From: Mesorhizobium sp. B2-4-15
Lineage (GTDB): Bacteria > Pseudomonadota > Alphaproteobacteria > Rhizobiales > Rhizobiaceae
Length of the DNA: 64,000 nucleotides
NCBI RefSeq assembly: GCF_006658505.1
Contig: NZ_VFUZ01000013.1
Location: forward strand, 1 to 64,000
Reading direction: 5' to 3'
Shown: in pieces, positions 49,804-58,258 of the stretch
How positions within the stretch are numbered: position 1 is the stretch's first letter
Layout: every line of letters starts with the position of its first letter
Program-made: the position numbers and the translations under genes
The notes under the pieces: generated by a model
Seen by the model: the letters and a program-made list of their open reading frames with translations, nothing else
Databases searched by the model: none
Told to the model about the DNA's origin: nothing

Positions 49804-50565
49804 ATGCGCAAACTTCTCGTCATCGGCATCGGCGCCGGCAATCCCGACCACCTGACCGTGCAGGCCATATCAGGTCTGAACCGAGCCGACGTGCTGTTCA
49901 TCCCCGACAAAGGGGCTGACAAGAACGACCTGGCCGAGCTGCGGCGCGAGATATGCGACCGCTTCGTCACCAACCCCAAGTCACGCCGGGTCGAGTTCGA
50001 CGTGCCGGTGCGCGCCGAACCGACATCCTCCTACCGCTCGACCGTCGACGACTGGCACGAAGCCATCGCCGCCATCTATGAAGGCCTGATCGGCGACGAA
50101 CTCGGCGACGACGGCTGCGGCGCGTTCTTGATCTGGGGCGATCCCTCGCTCTATGACAGCGCGCTACGCATCCTCGAGCGGGTGAGCGTGCGAGGCAACG
50201 TCGCCTTCGAACTGGAGGTCATCCCTGGCATCACAGCCATCCAGGCGCTTGCAGCCAGCCACAAAACAGCACTGAACCGCATCGGAGATTCCATCCTGAT
50301 CACCACCGGCCGGCGGCTGACCGAGGAAGGCTTGCCGGAAAATGCCGGCTCGGCGGTGGTCATGCTCGACGGCAAATGCGCCTTCAACACGCTTGCCGAC
50401 AAGGATGTCTTCATCCAGTGGGGCGCCTATCTCGGCACGCCGGACGAGATCATCATCTCCGGCCGTCTCGGCGATGTCGGCGCCGAGATCGAAAAAGTCC
50501 GCGAGGGCGCCCGCCGAAAGAAGGGCTGGATCATGGACACCTATCTTCTGCGCAAGCCGGAATGA
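49804..50565 (+). CDS. cobF: Precorrin-6A synthase (deacetylating)
   Basis: The 253-residue SAM-dependent methylase of aerobic cobalamin synthesis adds the C-1 methyl and releases acetate. It has LLVIGIGAGNPDHLTVQAI at the N-terminus, GCGAFLIWGDPSLYDSALRIL and FELEVIPGITAIQALAASHKTALNRIGDSILITTGRRL, all CobF-specific. It is alone; other cob genes are not in the window. No cobalamin riboswitch was found in the 126 bases upstream. A heptamer repeat array starts right after its stop codon. Confidence 0.95.
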   Translation: MRKLLVIGIGAGNPDHLTVQAISGLNRADVLFIPDKGADKNDLAELRREICDRFVTNPKSRRVEFDVPVRAEPTSSYRSTVDDWHEAIAAIYEGLIGDELGDDGCGAFLIWGDPSLYDSALRILERVSVRGNVAFELEVIPGITAIQALAASHKTALNRIGDSILITTGRRLTEEGLPENAGSAVVMLDGKCAFNTLADKDVFIQWGAYLGTPDEIIISGRLGDVGAEIEKVREGARRKKGWIMDTYLLRKPE

Positions 50566-50590
50566 GGCAGTAGGCAGTAGGCAGTAGGCA
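50566..50590. repeat. Heptamer repeat array (GGCAGTA), left arm
   Basis: Three exact copies of GGCAGTA plus GGCA start at the base after the cobF stop codon. An inverted array lies at 50665-50689, so the two arms can pair over about 22 bp around a 74-bp loop. Confidence 0.92.
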
Positions 50591-50664
50591 ATGATATTCC
50601 CGAAGTAAAGTAAGTCATCTGTTCGAACAAAAAGCTCCGACGGTCGAGAACGGTGCTGCCACCC

Positions 50665-50689
50665 TACTGCCTACTGCCTACTGCCTACT
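50665..50689. repeat. Heptamer repeat array (TACTGCC), right arm
   Basis: Three exact copies of TACTGCC plus TACT form the inverse complement of the array at 50566-50590. It ends 11 bases before the stop of the convergent ModE-like gene. Confidence 0.92.
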
Positions 50690-50700
50690 CCCTTATTGCG

Positions 50701-51042
50701 CTACCCCGCATCAATCTCCGCTTGCAACGCATCCATATGCGTCGCTGCCGCGGCGGACGCCGCCCGCTCGATGGCACGAAAGCGGCTGACCACCGCAAGG
50801 CCGACAGTCGTCAATTGCGCGCCACCACCCTTGCGGCCTCCGGTCTGCGCCGAAACCAGCGGCTTGCCGAACACCCGGTTCATATCCTCGACCAGATCCC
50901 AGGCATGCTTGTAGGACATCTCCATGCCGCGTGCGGCGGCTGAGATCGAGCCGAAGGTGGCAATGTGCTCCAGCAGTTCGATCTTGCCCGGACCGATTCG
51001 CCCGTCCGGATCGAGATTTATCCGCAAGCTCAGCGACGGCAT
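50701..51042 (-). CDS. ModE-like winged-helix regulator without molybdate-binding domain
   Basis: The 113-residue protein is the DNA-binding part of ModE: LSLRINLDPDGRIGPGKIELLEHIATFGSISAAARGMEMSYKHAWDLVEDMNRVFGKPLVSAQTGGRKGGGAQLTTVG. Full-length ModE has two C-terminal Mop domains that bind molybdate; these are absent here. It lies 79 bases after modC on the same strand, and a ModE-like site is upstream of modA. How it senses molybdate is open; the separate molbindin gene at 53930 is one possibility. Confidence 0.9.
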   Translation of the reverse strand: MPSLSLRINLDPDGRIGPGKIELLEHIATFGSISAAARGMEMSYKHAWDLVEDMNRVFGKPLVSAQTGGRKGGGAQLTTVGLAVVSRFRAIERAASAAAATHMDALQAEIDAG

Positions 51043-51121
51043 GTGCTGTCCTCCGCCCTCACACTAGCCTCTCTCGATCCATAGCGCTATTCCGAAATGA
51101 TATAGCGATCGCAACCGGCGG

Positions 51122-52234
51122 TCAGCCATCCGCTTCGACCGGCAAGCCGGCGCTGGTGTTGGCGCGGTCGAAACTCACTGTCTTGACCACCGCGAAAATC
51201 TTGCCGCCAAGCCGCAGCCTCAGCGCCTGCCGCGACTGTTCGGTGATCCGGGCCAGTACGGTTGCGCCATGGCAATCGATGCCGATCTCGACTGTCGGCC
51301 CCTCGCCCGGATTGATCGCGACGATCACGCCGGGCAGGATGTTGAGCGCGCTCAGGCCCGTTGGTTTCTCCGTCGCGATCATCACATCGCGGGCACGAAT
51401 GCGGATACGCACAGGCGCTCCGGGCTTCATTGCAAGACGCGGCACGCGGATCTCGCCGGCGGCCGAGCCGAGCACGGTCATGCCGAAAGCCTCGTCGTGA
51501 CGCAGCACTTTGGTATCCAGAACCGCACCGCCCTCGCCGCGCTCTTCCACCGGCAACAGGTCGAGCCTTTGCATGACGGCCTCGGTCGGACCGCTGGCGA
51601 CGACCTTGCCTTGCGCCAGCATCACCACATCGCTGGCCAGCCGCGCCACTTCGGCGACCGAATGGCTGACATAGACGATCGGGATCTTCGTCTCGTCGCG
51701 CAGCCGCTCGATATAGGGCAGGATCTCGGCCTTGCGCGCCTCGTCGAGCGAAGCCAGCGGCTCGTCCATCAGCAGCAATCCGGGGCTGGCCAGCAGCGCC
51801 CGCCCGATCGCCACACGTTGTTTTTCGCCGCCCGAAAGCTTTGCCGGGCGCCGCCCGAGCAGCGGGCCGATGCCGAGCAATTCGACAACGGCCTCCATGT
51901 CGGCGTAGCGCTCCTTTGCCGGTGTGAACCAGCGGCCGTAGCGCAGATTGCTCATCACGCTCATATGCGGAAACAGGCGCGCGTCCTGAAACACCATGCC
52001 GATACGGCGTTTGTGCTTCGGCACGAAAATGCCGGCATCGGTGTCGACGAGCACGCGGCCCTCGACCTCGATGCGCCCTTTGTCGGGCCGGATCAGCCCG
52101 GCGATCATGTTTATCAGCGTCGTCTTGCCCGAACCCGACGCCCCGAACAGCGCCGTCAGCCGCCCGGCGCTCTCGAAGCGGACGTCGATGGCGAAATCGC
52201 CGAGCCGGTGGCCGATGTCGACGAGGACGCTCAT
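51122..52234 (-). CDS. modC: Molybdate ABC transporter ATP-binding protein
   Basis: The 370-residue ATPase has Walker A GASGSGKTT (about 31-39), signature LSGGEKQRVAIGRAL, Walker B LLLMDEPLASLD and H-loop VYVSHS. The C-terminal part (about 270-365) is a Mop/TOBE domain (GLSALNILPGVIVAINPGEGPTVEIGIDCHGATVLARIT) that binds molybdate and is typical of ModC. The start overlaps the modB stop by four bases. Confidence 0.96.
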   Translation of the reverse strand: MSVLVDIGHRLGDFAIDVRFESAGRLTALFGASGSGKTTLINMIAGLIRPDKGRIEVEGRVLVDTDAGIFVPKHKRRIGMVFQDARLFPHMSVMSNLRYGRWFTPAKERYADMEAVVELLGIGPLLGRRPAKLSGGEKQRVAIGRALLASPGLLLMDEPLASLDEARKAEILPYIERLRDETKIPIVYVSHSVAEVARLASDVVMLAQGKVVASGPTEAVMQRLDLLPVEERGEGGAVLDTKVLRHDEAFGMTVLGSAAGEIRVPRLAMKPGAPVRIRIRARDVMIATEKPTGLSALNILPGVIVAINPGEGPTVEIGIDCHGATVLARITEQSRQALRLRLGGKIFAVVKTVSFDRANTSAGLPVEADG

Positions 52235-52935
52235 TCGACATCCATTCGTCGGCCGACCCGCCGCGCCAGCACTTCCGAGGCGACCAGTGCCGCCATCGAA
52301 ATGACGATCGAGATCAGCGTCAGCCGCAGCGCGCCTTCATCGCCGCCCGGCACCTGCGTGAAGGTGTAGATCGCCGACGGCAGCGTCTGCGTTTCGTTGG
52401 GGATGTTGGAGACGAAAGTGATGGTCGCACCGAACTCGCCCATCGCCTTGGCGAAGGCGAGGATGGAGCCGGCGATCAGCCCGGGCAGGATCAGCGGCAG
52501 CGTGATGGTGCCGAACACCCACAATGGATTGGCGCCGAGCGTTCCCGCCGCCGCTTCCATCTTGCGGTCCACCGCCTCGATCGACAGCCGGATTGCGCGC
52601 ACCATCAAGGGAAAACCCATGACGCCGCAGGCGAGTGCCGCACCTGTCCAGCGGAACGAAAAGACGAGGCCGAAATATTCGGCCAGGAAGGCTCCGGCCG
52701 GGCCGCGCTTGCCGAAAGTCAAAAGCAAGAGATAGCCGGTCACCACGGGCGGCAGGATCAGCGGCAGGTGAACCACGCCATTGAGCAGCGTCTTGCCCCA
52801 GAATTGGCCTCGGGCAAGCAGCAGCGCGATCGCTATGCCGGGCGGCAGGCTGGCGAGCATTGCCACGGTCGCCACCTTGATGGACAGCCGCACCGCATTC
52901 CATTCGTCGGGAGTGAGGTCCAGCAGCCAGTTCAT
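52231..52935 (-). CDS. modB: Molybdate ABC transporter permease
   Basis: The 234-residue inner-membrane protein has five or six helices and the permease coupling motif EAAAGTLGANPLWVFGTITLPLILPGL, followed by GEFGATITFVSNIPNETQTLP, characteristic of ModB. It lies 27 bases after modA and overlaps modC, so modABC form one operon. Confidence 0.96.
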   Translation of the reverse strand: MNWLLDLTPDEWNAVRLSIKVATVAMLASLPPGIAIALLLARGQFWGKTLLNGVVHLPLILPPVVTGYLLLLTFGKRGPAGAFLAEYFGLVFSFRWTGAALACGVMGFPLMVRAIRLSIEAVDRKMEAAAGTLGANPLWVFGTITLPLILPGLIAGSILAFAKAMGEFGATITFVSNIPNETQTLPSAIYTFTQVPGGDEGALRLTLISIVISMAALVASEVLARRVGRRMDVE

Positions 52936-52962
52936 GTCGAGGCATCAGGTCCTTTTCGAAAC

Positions 52963-53757
52963 TCAGTTGCTCGGCGTCAGCACCGTGAAGCCCTGCTCCT
53001 TGAAGAGCGCGCCGGCCTTGGCCGACTGCAGGCACTTCAGGAAGGCCGGCGTATCCTTGTCCTTCGAGTCGGCGGTCTGGGCAACCGGATAGATGATCGG
53101 CGGATGCGAATTCTCCGGGAAGGTGCCGACAACCTTGACGCCCCTTTCGGCATGCGCGTCAGTGGCGTAGACGATGCCGAGCGCGGCCTCGCCTGTCGAA
53201 ACCAGCTTCAGGGCGGCGCGGACATTCTCGGCTTGCGCCACCTTGCCCTCGACCGACGACCAGACGCCGAGCGATTCCAGCGCGGCCTTGCCGTACTTGC
53301 CGGCGGGCACCGCCTTGAAATCACCCATGGCGAGCTTGCCGTCGCCAACCAGCTTGGCCAGGTCGAACCCCTTCTCGATCTTGGCTTCGACCTTCGAATC
53401 CTTCGGCGCCACCAGCACGATCTCGTTGCCGAGCAGCTTCACTTCGGTGCTGGGCCTTGTCAGCTTCTTGTCGGAGAGATACTTCATCCAGTCGAGATCG
53501 GCCGAGATGAACACATCGGCAGGCGCCCCGCCCTCGATCTGCTTGGCCAGCGCCGAACTCGCGGCGTAGGAGATCGTCGCGGCCTCGCCGACATCGGCTT
53601 CGCAGGCCTTGTTCACCGCGTCGAGTGCATCCTTGAGACTGGCCGCTGCAAACACCACGACCTTGCCTTCCGCGTGTGCTGCCGGCATGGCGGCCATCAA
53701 CGCCACTGTAAACCCGCCAATGGCGATCGCCTTCAACCCGAAACCTTTGCGCGTCAT
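52963..53757 (-). CDS. modA: Molybdate-binding periplasmic protein
   Basis: The 264-residue protein has a signal peptide (LKAIAIGGFTVALMAAMPAAHA) and the ModA fold: VVVFAAASLKDALDAV with the oxyanion-binding Ser, YAASSALAKQIEGGAPADVFISAD, and GIVYATDAHAE with the conserved Tyr region. ATG 53757 places the signal at the start. It is first in the modABC operon. A ModE-like palindrome lies 51-74 bases upstream. Confidence 0.96.
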   Translation of the reverse strand: MTRKGFGLKAIAIGGFTVALMAAMPAAHAEGKVVVFAAASLKDALDAVNKACEADVGEAATISYAASSALAKQIEGGAPADVFISADLDWMKYLSDKKLTRPSTEVKLLGNEIVLVAPKDSKVEAKIEKGFDLAKLVGDGKLAMGDFKAVPAGKYGKAALESLGVWSSVEGKVAQAENVRAALKLVSTGEAALGIVYATDAHAERGVKVVGTFPENSHPPIIYPVAQTADSKDKDTPAFLKCLQSAKAGALFKEQGFTVLTPSN

Positions 53758-53807
53758 TGAAAACTCTCCCTGGTTTGAAATCCGATCGGCTCTTGGCCTG
53801 TCGAACC

Positions 53808-53831
53808 GATATATCCGCTTGAACATAACAA
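53808..53831. promoter_or_regulatory. ModE-like operator between modA and the molbindin gene
   Basis: CGATATAT-N8-ACATAACA resembles the two half-sites of ModE operators (CGnTATAT and ATATAACG type). It lies 51 bases upstream of modA and 99 bases upstream of the divergent molbindin gene, so it could control both. Confidence 0.68.
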
Positions 53832-53929
53832 GGGAAGACTCTTCACCCGGCGGCGGCATTGCACGGGGGCGTCGGGCCGACCTACCATGGGGCCGGTTTG
53901 GATACAGCGAAAAGCACGGAGTTAACCGA

Positions 53930-54139
53930 ATGAAGATCAGTGCCCGCAACACCCTCAAGGGAACGATCATCGAGATCGTCAAGGGAGCCACCACCTCGCA
54001 TGTCAGGATCGACATTGGCGGGGACGCCATCGTGACGGCCTCGATCACCAACGAGGCTGTGGCCGACCTCAAGCTCCAGGAGGGCAAGCCAGCTTACGCC
54101 GTCATCAAGGCTTCGGACGTGATGGTTGGGATCGACTGA
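53930..54139 (+). CDS. mop: Molbindin (single TOBE/Mop domain protein)
   Basis: The 69-residue protein is a single Mop domain: MKISARNTLKGTIIEIVKGATTSHVRIDIGG, then TASITNEAVADLKLQEGKPAYAVIKASDVMVGID. Molbindins are cytosolic oligomers that bind molybdate for storage or homeostasis. CGGAG precedes the ATG at 53930. It is divergent from modA across the ModE-like site and converges on thyA, ten bases away. Confidence 0.93.
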   Translation: MKISARNTLKGTIIEIVKGATTSHVRIDIGGDAIVTASITNEAVADLKLQEGKPAYAVIKASDVMVGID

Positions 54140-54149
54140 GCCTGGTGGC

Positions 54150-54944
54150 TCACACCGCGATCGGCGCCTTGATCGACGCATCGGCGACGTAGTTTTCCAG
54201 GCGGAAATCCTCGAAGCGGAAGGCGAACAGGTCCTTCACCTCCGGGTTGATCCACATCGTCGGCAGCGCCCTCGGCGTTCGCCGCAGCTGTTCGCGCGCC
54301 TGTTCGAAATGGTTGGAATAGAGATGCGCGTCGCCGAGCGTATGGACGAAATCGCCCGGCTTCAGCCCGGTCACCTGCGCCACCATCATGGTCAGCAGCG
54401 CATAGGACGCGATGTTGAACGGCACGCCGAGGAAGATATCGGCCGAACGCTGGTAGAGCTGGCAGGAAAGCCGGCCCTCGGACACATAGAACTGGAACAG
54501 GCAGTGGCAGGGCGGCAGCGCCATCGCCTCCACCTCGGCCGGGTTCCAGGCCGAAACGATCAGCCGCCGCGATTGAGGATTGCGGCGTATCTCCTTCAGA
54601 AGATTGGCGATCTGGTCGATCGAACCGCCATTGCCATCCGGCCAGGAGCGCCACTGCTTGCCGTAGACCGGGCCGAGGTCGCCATTCTCGTCGGCCCATT
54701 CGTCCCAGATCGTCACGCCGTGGTCAGTCAGGTATTTGATGTTGGTGTCGCCGGCCAGGAACCAGAGGAGTTCATGGATGATCGACTTCAGGTGCAGCTT
54801 CTTCGTGGTGGTGACGGGAAAACCGCGAGAGAGGTCGAAACGCATCTGGTAGCCGAAGACGGAGCGCGTGCCGATACCGGTGCGGTCGCCGCGATCGGCA
54901 CCGTTTTCCAGCACATGCTGCAGGAGGTCGAGATACTGGCGCAT
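54150..54944 (-). CDS. thyA: Thymidylate synthase
   Basis: The 264-residue enzyme converts dUMP to dTMP with methylene-tetrahydrofolate, giving dihydrofolate for FolA. It begins [26 protein letters not shown], has the catalytic Cys in [32 protein letters not shown] and ends with the conserved KAPIAV. The start at 54944 gives exactly the E. coli ThyA length; the open frame continues 14 codons upstream without similarity. Confidence 0.97.
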   Translation of the reverse strand: MRQYLDLLQHVLENGADRGDRTGIGTRSVFGYQMRFDLSRGFPVTTTKKLHLKSIIHELLWFLAGDTNIKYLTDHGVTIWDEWADENGDLGPVYGKQWRSWPDGNGGSIDQIANLLKEIRRNPQSRRLIVSAWNPAEVEAMALPPCHCLFQFYVSEGRLSCQLYQRSADIFLGVPFNIASYALLTMMVAQVTGLKPGDFVHTLGDAHLYSNHFEQAREQLRRTPRALPTMWINPEVKDLFAFRFEDFRLENYVADASIKAPIAV

Positions 54945-55051
54945 TGGTTCCGGCTCGATTCGAAGGGTATGCACTATAGCCGCCATACGGACGGCCGAAC
55001 ACTCAAAACGATGTCAGCGTTGCTGGCACCACCACTCTTCCCAAGCGTTTG

Positions 55052-55231
55052 CGCCGCCCCTCATTGCCCTGCCGGGCATTTCTCCCCGTAAAGTGACGGG
55101 GAGAAAGGGGCTAGTTACAGCGCCGCGCGCTCTTTGTAACGCTGACAACTGGCGAATTCGGCAATCGCAGCCTCCCTCTCCCCGTCTCTATACGGGGAGA
55201 GGATGCCGGCAGGCAGGTGAGGGGCGGCGCC
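55052..55231. repeat. Compound inverted repeat (RIME-like intergenic element)
   Basis: The left end GCGCCGCCCCTCA and right end TGAGGGGCGGCGC are inverse complements. Inside are TGCCGGGCAT against ATGCCGGCA and two hairpins built on CTCCCCGT/ACGGGGAG (around 55082-55105 and 55172-55203). This matches the layout of Rhizobium-specific intergenic mosaic elements as I remember them. It lies in the 364-bp gene-free space between thyA and the DUF2853 gene; nothing else was found there. Confidence 0.82.
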
Positions 55232-55308
55232 GTCGCCCGGAGAACTGCAAATTCAAACCTGAAGCAATCGCTCAGCCACGCCAACCCTTCGTAACCGACC
55301 AGCGACCG

Positions 55309-55620
55309 TCAGAGCGAGCCGAGCTTGCCCAGTTCCTTGGCCACCAGATAATAGAAGGTCACCCGGCCCTTGCTGTGGTCCGCATGCATTGCCTTGCAGG
55401 TTCTCTCGATCGCGGCATCGGCTTTCGCCCCATCGCTGACGCCGAGCTTCTTGGCCACCCAGCTCTCCTTGACGCGCTCAAGCTCCTTCGGGTCGGTGCA
55501 GGACACCAGCGAAGAGTCGCGGTTCCTCAGCGCAATACCCAGATGTTTGACGATCTTTTCGACGGCGTCGGCGCTGGCGCCCGCGTCGTATTTCTTCACA
55601 TCCGCAAGATAGTCGGCCAT
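55309..55620 (-). CDS. DUF2853 family protein
   Basis: The 103-residue cytosolic protein starts MADYLADVKKYDAGASADAVEKIVKHLGIALRNRDSSLVSCTD and ends KGRVTFYYLVAKELGKLGSL, the pattern of DUF2853, a small alpha-helical family of unknown function. ATG 55620 fits the family start. It is monocistronic. Confidence 0.87.
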   Translation of the reverse strand: MADYLADVKKYDAGASADAVEKIVKHLGIALRNRDSSLVSCTDPKELERVKESWVAKKLGVSDGAKADAAIERTCKAMHADHSKGRVTFYYLVAKELGKLGSL

Positions 55621-55794
55621 CAAAATTCCCCTCGTCGGCGCCACGGATCCGATCGATGAGGGCTGTGGCGCTTCGCAACTTGTGCGCTAGGTCGGTTAAC
55701 TCCTCACCGCCCGCAAAGCTTCGGTTGAGACCGTGCCCAAGTCAACCCTTGCCGTCGCGATTTGACACAGGGACAAAGCCGCATTGCGGCCTTT

Positions 55795-56125
55795 CATTTC
55801 AGCGAAACGCCCCCTATATTCGTTTTGTCGGCTTGACCGACTATGGCGATAAACAGGCGATGAAATAAGCCGTTCGGACCCGGGGGCGGTACCCGGCGCC
55901 TCCACCAAAAGCCGCTGTTGACGACAGAGCGGTTTTTGCTGGGGGCGAAATAGGATCGACGAAGGTGTAAAGATCGTACTTTTGCCCGGCATTGTACCAC
56001 CGTCATCGGGCTAAACTTATAGTTGCCAACGACAACTATGCGGAAGCACGTCTCGCTGCTTAATGCAGTGCGATAGCTTCAAATCAAGCCCTAGGGGTTC
56101 GCACTTCTAGGCGGGGTTCGGAGGT
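55795..56125 (+). ncRNA. ssrA: Two-piece (circularly permuted) tmRNA
   Basis: The acceptor piece comes first and ends in encoded CCA (55905-55907); the coding piece begins at 55941 with GGGGGCGAAATAGGATCGACG-type sequence. Bases 55941-55947 pair with 55897-55903, giving an alanine-type acceptor stem with the G3-U70 pair. The tag frame (56025-56063) encodes ANDNYAEARLAA and a TAA stop. The 33 bases between the pieces (55908-55940) form a hairpin that would be removed in maturation. This permuted form is normal in alphaproteobacteria. Outer ends are approximate. TTGACA at 55762-55767 could be its -35 element. Confidence 0.95.
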
Positions 56126-56252
56126 ACCTGGCAACAGAAACCTCCACTTCTCCCCTCCCTCAATATGCGCCACGCACGACGGCAAGGCTCTTGCTGTCCA
56201 GACTTCGCTCGACCCCGTTGGCCGCGAAGCCGCCGCGTCGCGTACCTTCTCA

Positions 56253-56819
56253 ATGGACAAAAAGATGCAGAACGATTCCGATCGATTCTTCGTGCTGACC
56301 GGCGGCCCGGGCTCCGGCAAGACCACTTTGATCGAGGCGCTGAAACAGGCCGGGTTTGCGACGGCGCCGGAGGCCGGGCGCGGCATCATTCGCGACCAGA
56401 TGACGATCGGCGGTCCCGCCCTGCCCTGGCGGGACCGCGCACTCTTTGCCGAACTGATGCTGTCATGGGAACTGCGTTCCTGGCATGCCGCGCACGCCAA
56501 GGCCGGTCCGGTCTTCTTCGATCGCGGCGTGCCGGACACGCTCGGCTACCTCAGGCTCTGCGGCCTGCGGGTACCGGATCATCTCGTCAATGCGGCGGAG
56601 AAATTCCGCTATGCGCGCCGTGTCTTCGTCGCGCCGCCCTGGCCGGAAATCTTCGCACAGGATGAAGAGCGCAAACAGACGCTGGACGAAGCCAGACGCA
56701 CCCATGACTCGGTGGCTGGCGTCTATGCCAAACTCGGCTACGAACTGGTGCCTCTGCCGCTTGTGCCAGTAGAGAATCGTGTTCGCTTCATCCTTGAGGA
56801 GGCCACTCTGCGGGCATGA
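56253..56819 (+). CDS. AAA family ATPase/kinase-like protein (AAA_28)
   Basis: The 188-residue protein has Walker A TGGPGSGKTTLIEAL (about residues 16-30), EAGRGIIRDQM, FFDRGVPDTLGYLRLCG and FVAPPWPEIFAQDEERKQTLDEA, the pattern of the AAA_28 family of small P-loop proteins resembling nucleotide kinases. Its substrate is unknown. ATG 56253 or the ATG at 56265 may be the start. It is followed at once by a strong terminator. Confidence 0.85.
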   Translation: MDKKMQNDSDRFFVLTGGPGSGKTTLIEALKQAGFATAPEAGRGIIRDQMTIGGPALPWRDRALFAELMLSWELRSWHAAHAKAGPVFFDRGVPDTLGYLRLCGLRVPDHLVNAAEKFRYARRVFVAPPWPEIFAQDEERKQTLDEARRTHDSVAGVYAKLGYELVPLPLVPVENRVRFILEEATLRA

Positions 56820-56847
56820 AAAAGGCCGGGACGAACCCGGCCTTTTT
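56819..56847. terminator. Bidirectional rho-independent terminator
   Basis: AAAAAGGCCGGG and CCCGGCCTTTTT form a perfect stem with a 5-base loop (ACGAA). T runs follow on both strands, so it serves the AAA_28 gene and the convergent MFS exporter gene. Confidence 0.93.
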
Positions 56848-56866
56848 CGTGCGTTTTTGCGGCTGC

Positions 56867-58072
56867 TTATTCCGCTGGCGCCTCGACAGCTTCGCGCGAG
56901 CGGCCGAGCGTGACTTTGGCCAGCGTGAACGAGATCACCGCGCAGAGCGTGATGCCGGCGACCATCGGCAGCGGCGTGCCGTCGAAGAACACGCCGGCAA
57001 CGCCCATTGCCAGCGCGCCTATGGCGAAGTGCAGCGTGCCCATCAGCGCCGAAGCCGTGCCGGCGATCTCCCCATGCTCTTCCATGGCCAGCACCGAAGT
57101 GGTGGGGATGACCAGGCCGAGGAAGCCGTAGCCGACGAACAACAGGGCCGCCATCACGTCGAGCCGGTCGACACCCGTCGCCATCACCGCCAGCAGCACC
57201 ACCATCGTGGTCGCATAGCCGGTCACCGCGACGCGCACCACGCGCCGCAGCCCGAAGCGCTCGGCCAGCAGTCCCGTCAGCTGCGACATGCCGATGAAGG
57301 CCACCGCGTTGATCGAGAAGAACACGCTGTAGACCGAAGGCGACAGCCCGTAATGGTCGATCAGGATGAAGGATGAGCTCGACAGATAGACGAAGAAGCT
57401 CGCAATGCCGAAGCCTGCGATCGCCACCAGGCCAAGGAAGTTGCGGTCGCCCATGAGGAAGCGGTAGCCGGCAAGGGCGGTGCCAAAGGAGGAGCCAACG
57501 CGTTCTTCCGCCGGCCGCGTCTCCTTGAGCGAGGTCGCGAGCAAAATAGTGGCAAGGGCTGCCGCGCCGGTCACCGTCCAGAAGACGGCGCGCCAGCCGA
57601 AATTCTCGATGATCTGGCTGCCGGTCAGCGGCGCCAGGATCGGCGACACCGAAAACACCAGCATCAGCAACGACATCAGCTTGGCGGCCTCGTTACCGGT
57701 GTGCAGGTCGCGCACGATGGCGCGCGGCACGGCCATGCCGGCGCTGGCCCCAAGGCCCTGCAGGAAGCGGAAGGCGATCAGCCACTCGATGGTCGGCGCC
57801 AGTGCCGAACCGATGCCACCGACCATGAACAGCGCCAGGCCGCCATAGAGCGGCAGCTTGCGGCCGACCATGTCGGAGATCGGCCCCACGACGATCTGGC
57901 CAAACCCCATCGACAGGAAGAAGATCAGCAGGCTCATCTGCACGGCGGCGGTGCCGGCATGCAGATCCGCGCCGATCGACGGCAGGGCGGGAAGATACAT
58001 GTCGATGGCGAACGGGCCGATGGCGGACAACAGGCCGAGCACGACCGCGATGCGGAGGAATTTGGGACTCAT
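56867..58072 (-). CDS. Bcr/CflA family MFS drug exporter
   Basis: The 401-residue protein has 12 membrane helices. It starts FLRIAVVLGLLSAIGPFAIDMYLPALPSIGADL, the Bcr/CflA signature with the conserved Asp in helix 1, and has GPISDMVGRKLPLYGG between helices 2 and 3 and RFLQGLGASAGMAVPRAIVRD in helix 4-5. It should export drugs such as bicyclomycin or chloramphenicol by proton antiport, though the true substrate is unknown. It is divergent from a TetR gene with a palindrome between them. Confidence 0.94.
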   Translation of the reverse strand: MSPKFLRIAVVLGLLSAIGPFAIDMYLPALPSIGADLHAGTAAVQMSLLIFFLSMGFGQIVVGPISDMVGRKLPLYGGLALFMVGGIGSALAPTIEWLIAFRFLQGLGASAGMAVPRAIVRDLHTGNEAAKLMSLLMLVFSVSPILAPLTGSQIIENFGWRAVFWTVTGAAALATILLATSLKETRPAEERVGSSFGTALAGYRFLMGDRNFLGLVAIAGFGIASFFVYLSSSSFILIDHYGLSPSVYSVFFSINAVAFIGMSQLTGLLAERFGLRRVVRVAVTGYATTMVVLLAVMATGVDRLDVMAALLFVGYGFLGLVIPTTSVLAMEEHGEIAGTASALMGTLHFAIGALAMGVAGVFFDGTPLPMVAGITLCAVISFTLAKVTLGRSREAVEAPAE

Positions 58073-58212
58073 GATATTGGTTTCTTTCGAATCTGGTTGC
58101 CGCACCGAAGCAGCGCGTAACCCTAGGACGTTCCATCCCGTGAGATTCCGACTCCCCCAAGCACGGAAATATTCGCTTCGGGACGAATCTCTTTCATCTT
58201 ATGCCCATAAAT

Positions 58213-58230
58213 TTAGACAGGCTTGTCCAA
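58213..58230. promoter_or_regulatory. Candidate TetR operator between the MFS and TetR genes
   Basis: TTAGACA-GGCT-TGTCCAA is an inverted repeat (TTnGACA/TGTCnAA) in the 186-bp divergent region, 28 bases upstream of the TetR start codon. Confidence 0.7.
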
Positions 58231-58258
58231 ATCGTCAATCATCTCTATATACATTTTT

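Noticed and set aside
50566..50689. Possible CRISPR array
   Set aside because: The repeat unit is only 7 bp, contiguous without spacers, and inverted on the other side. No cas genes are present.
53758..53929. Molybdenum cofactor riboswitch upstream of modA
   Set aside because: No Moco-type helical elements could be drawn; a ModE-like operator explains the conserved-looking sequence better.
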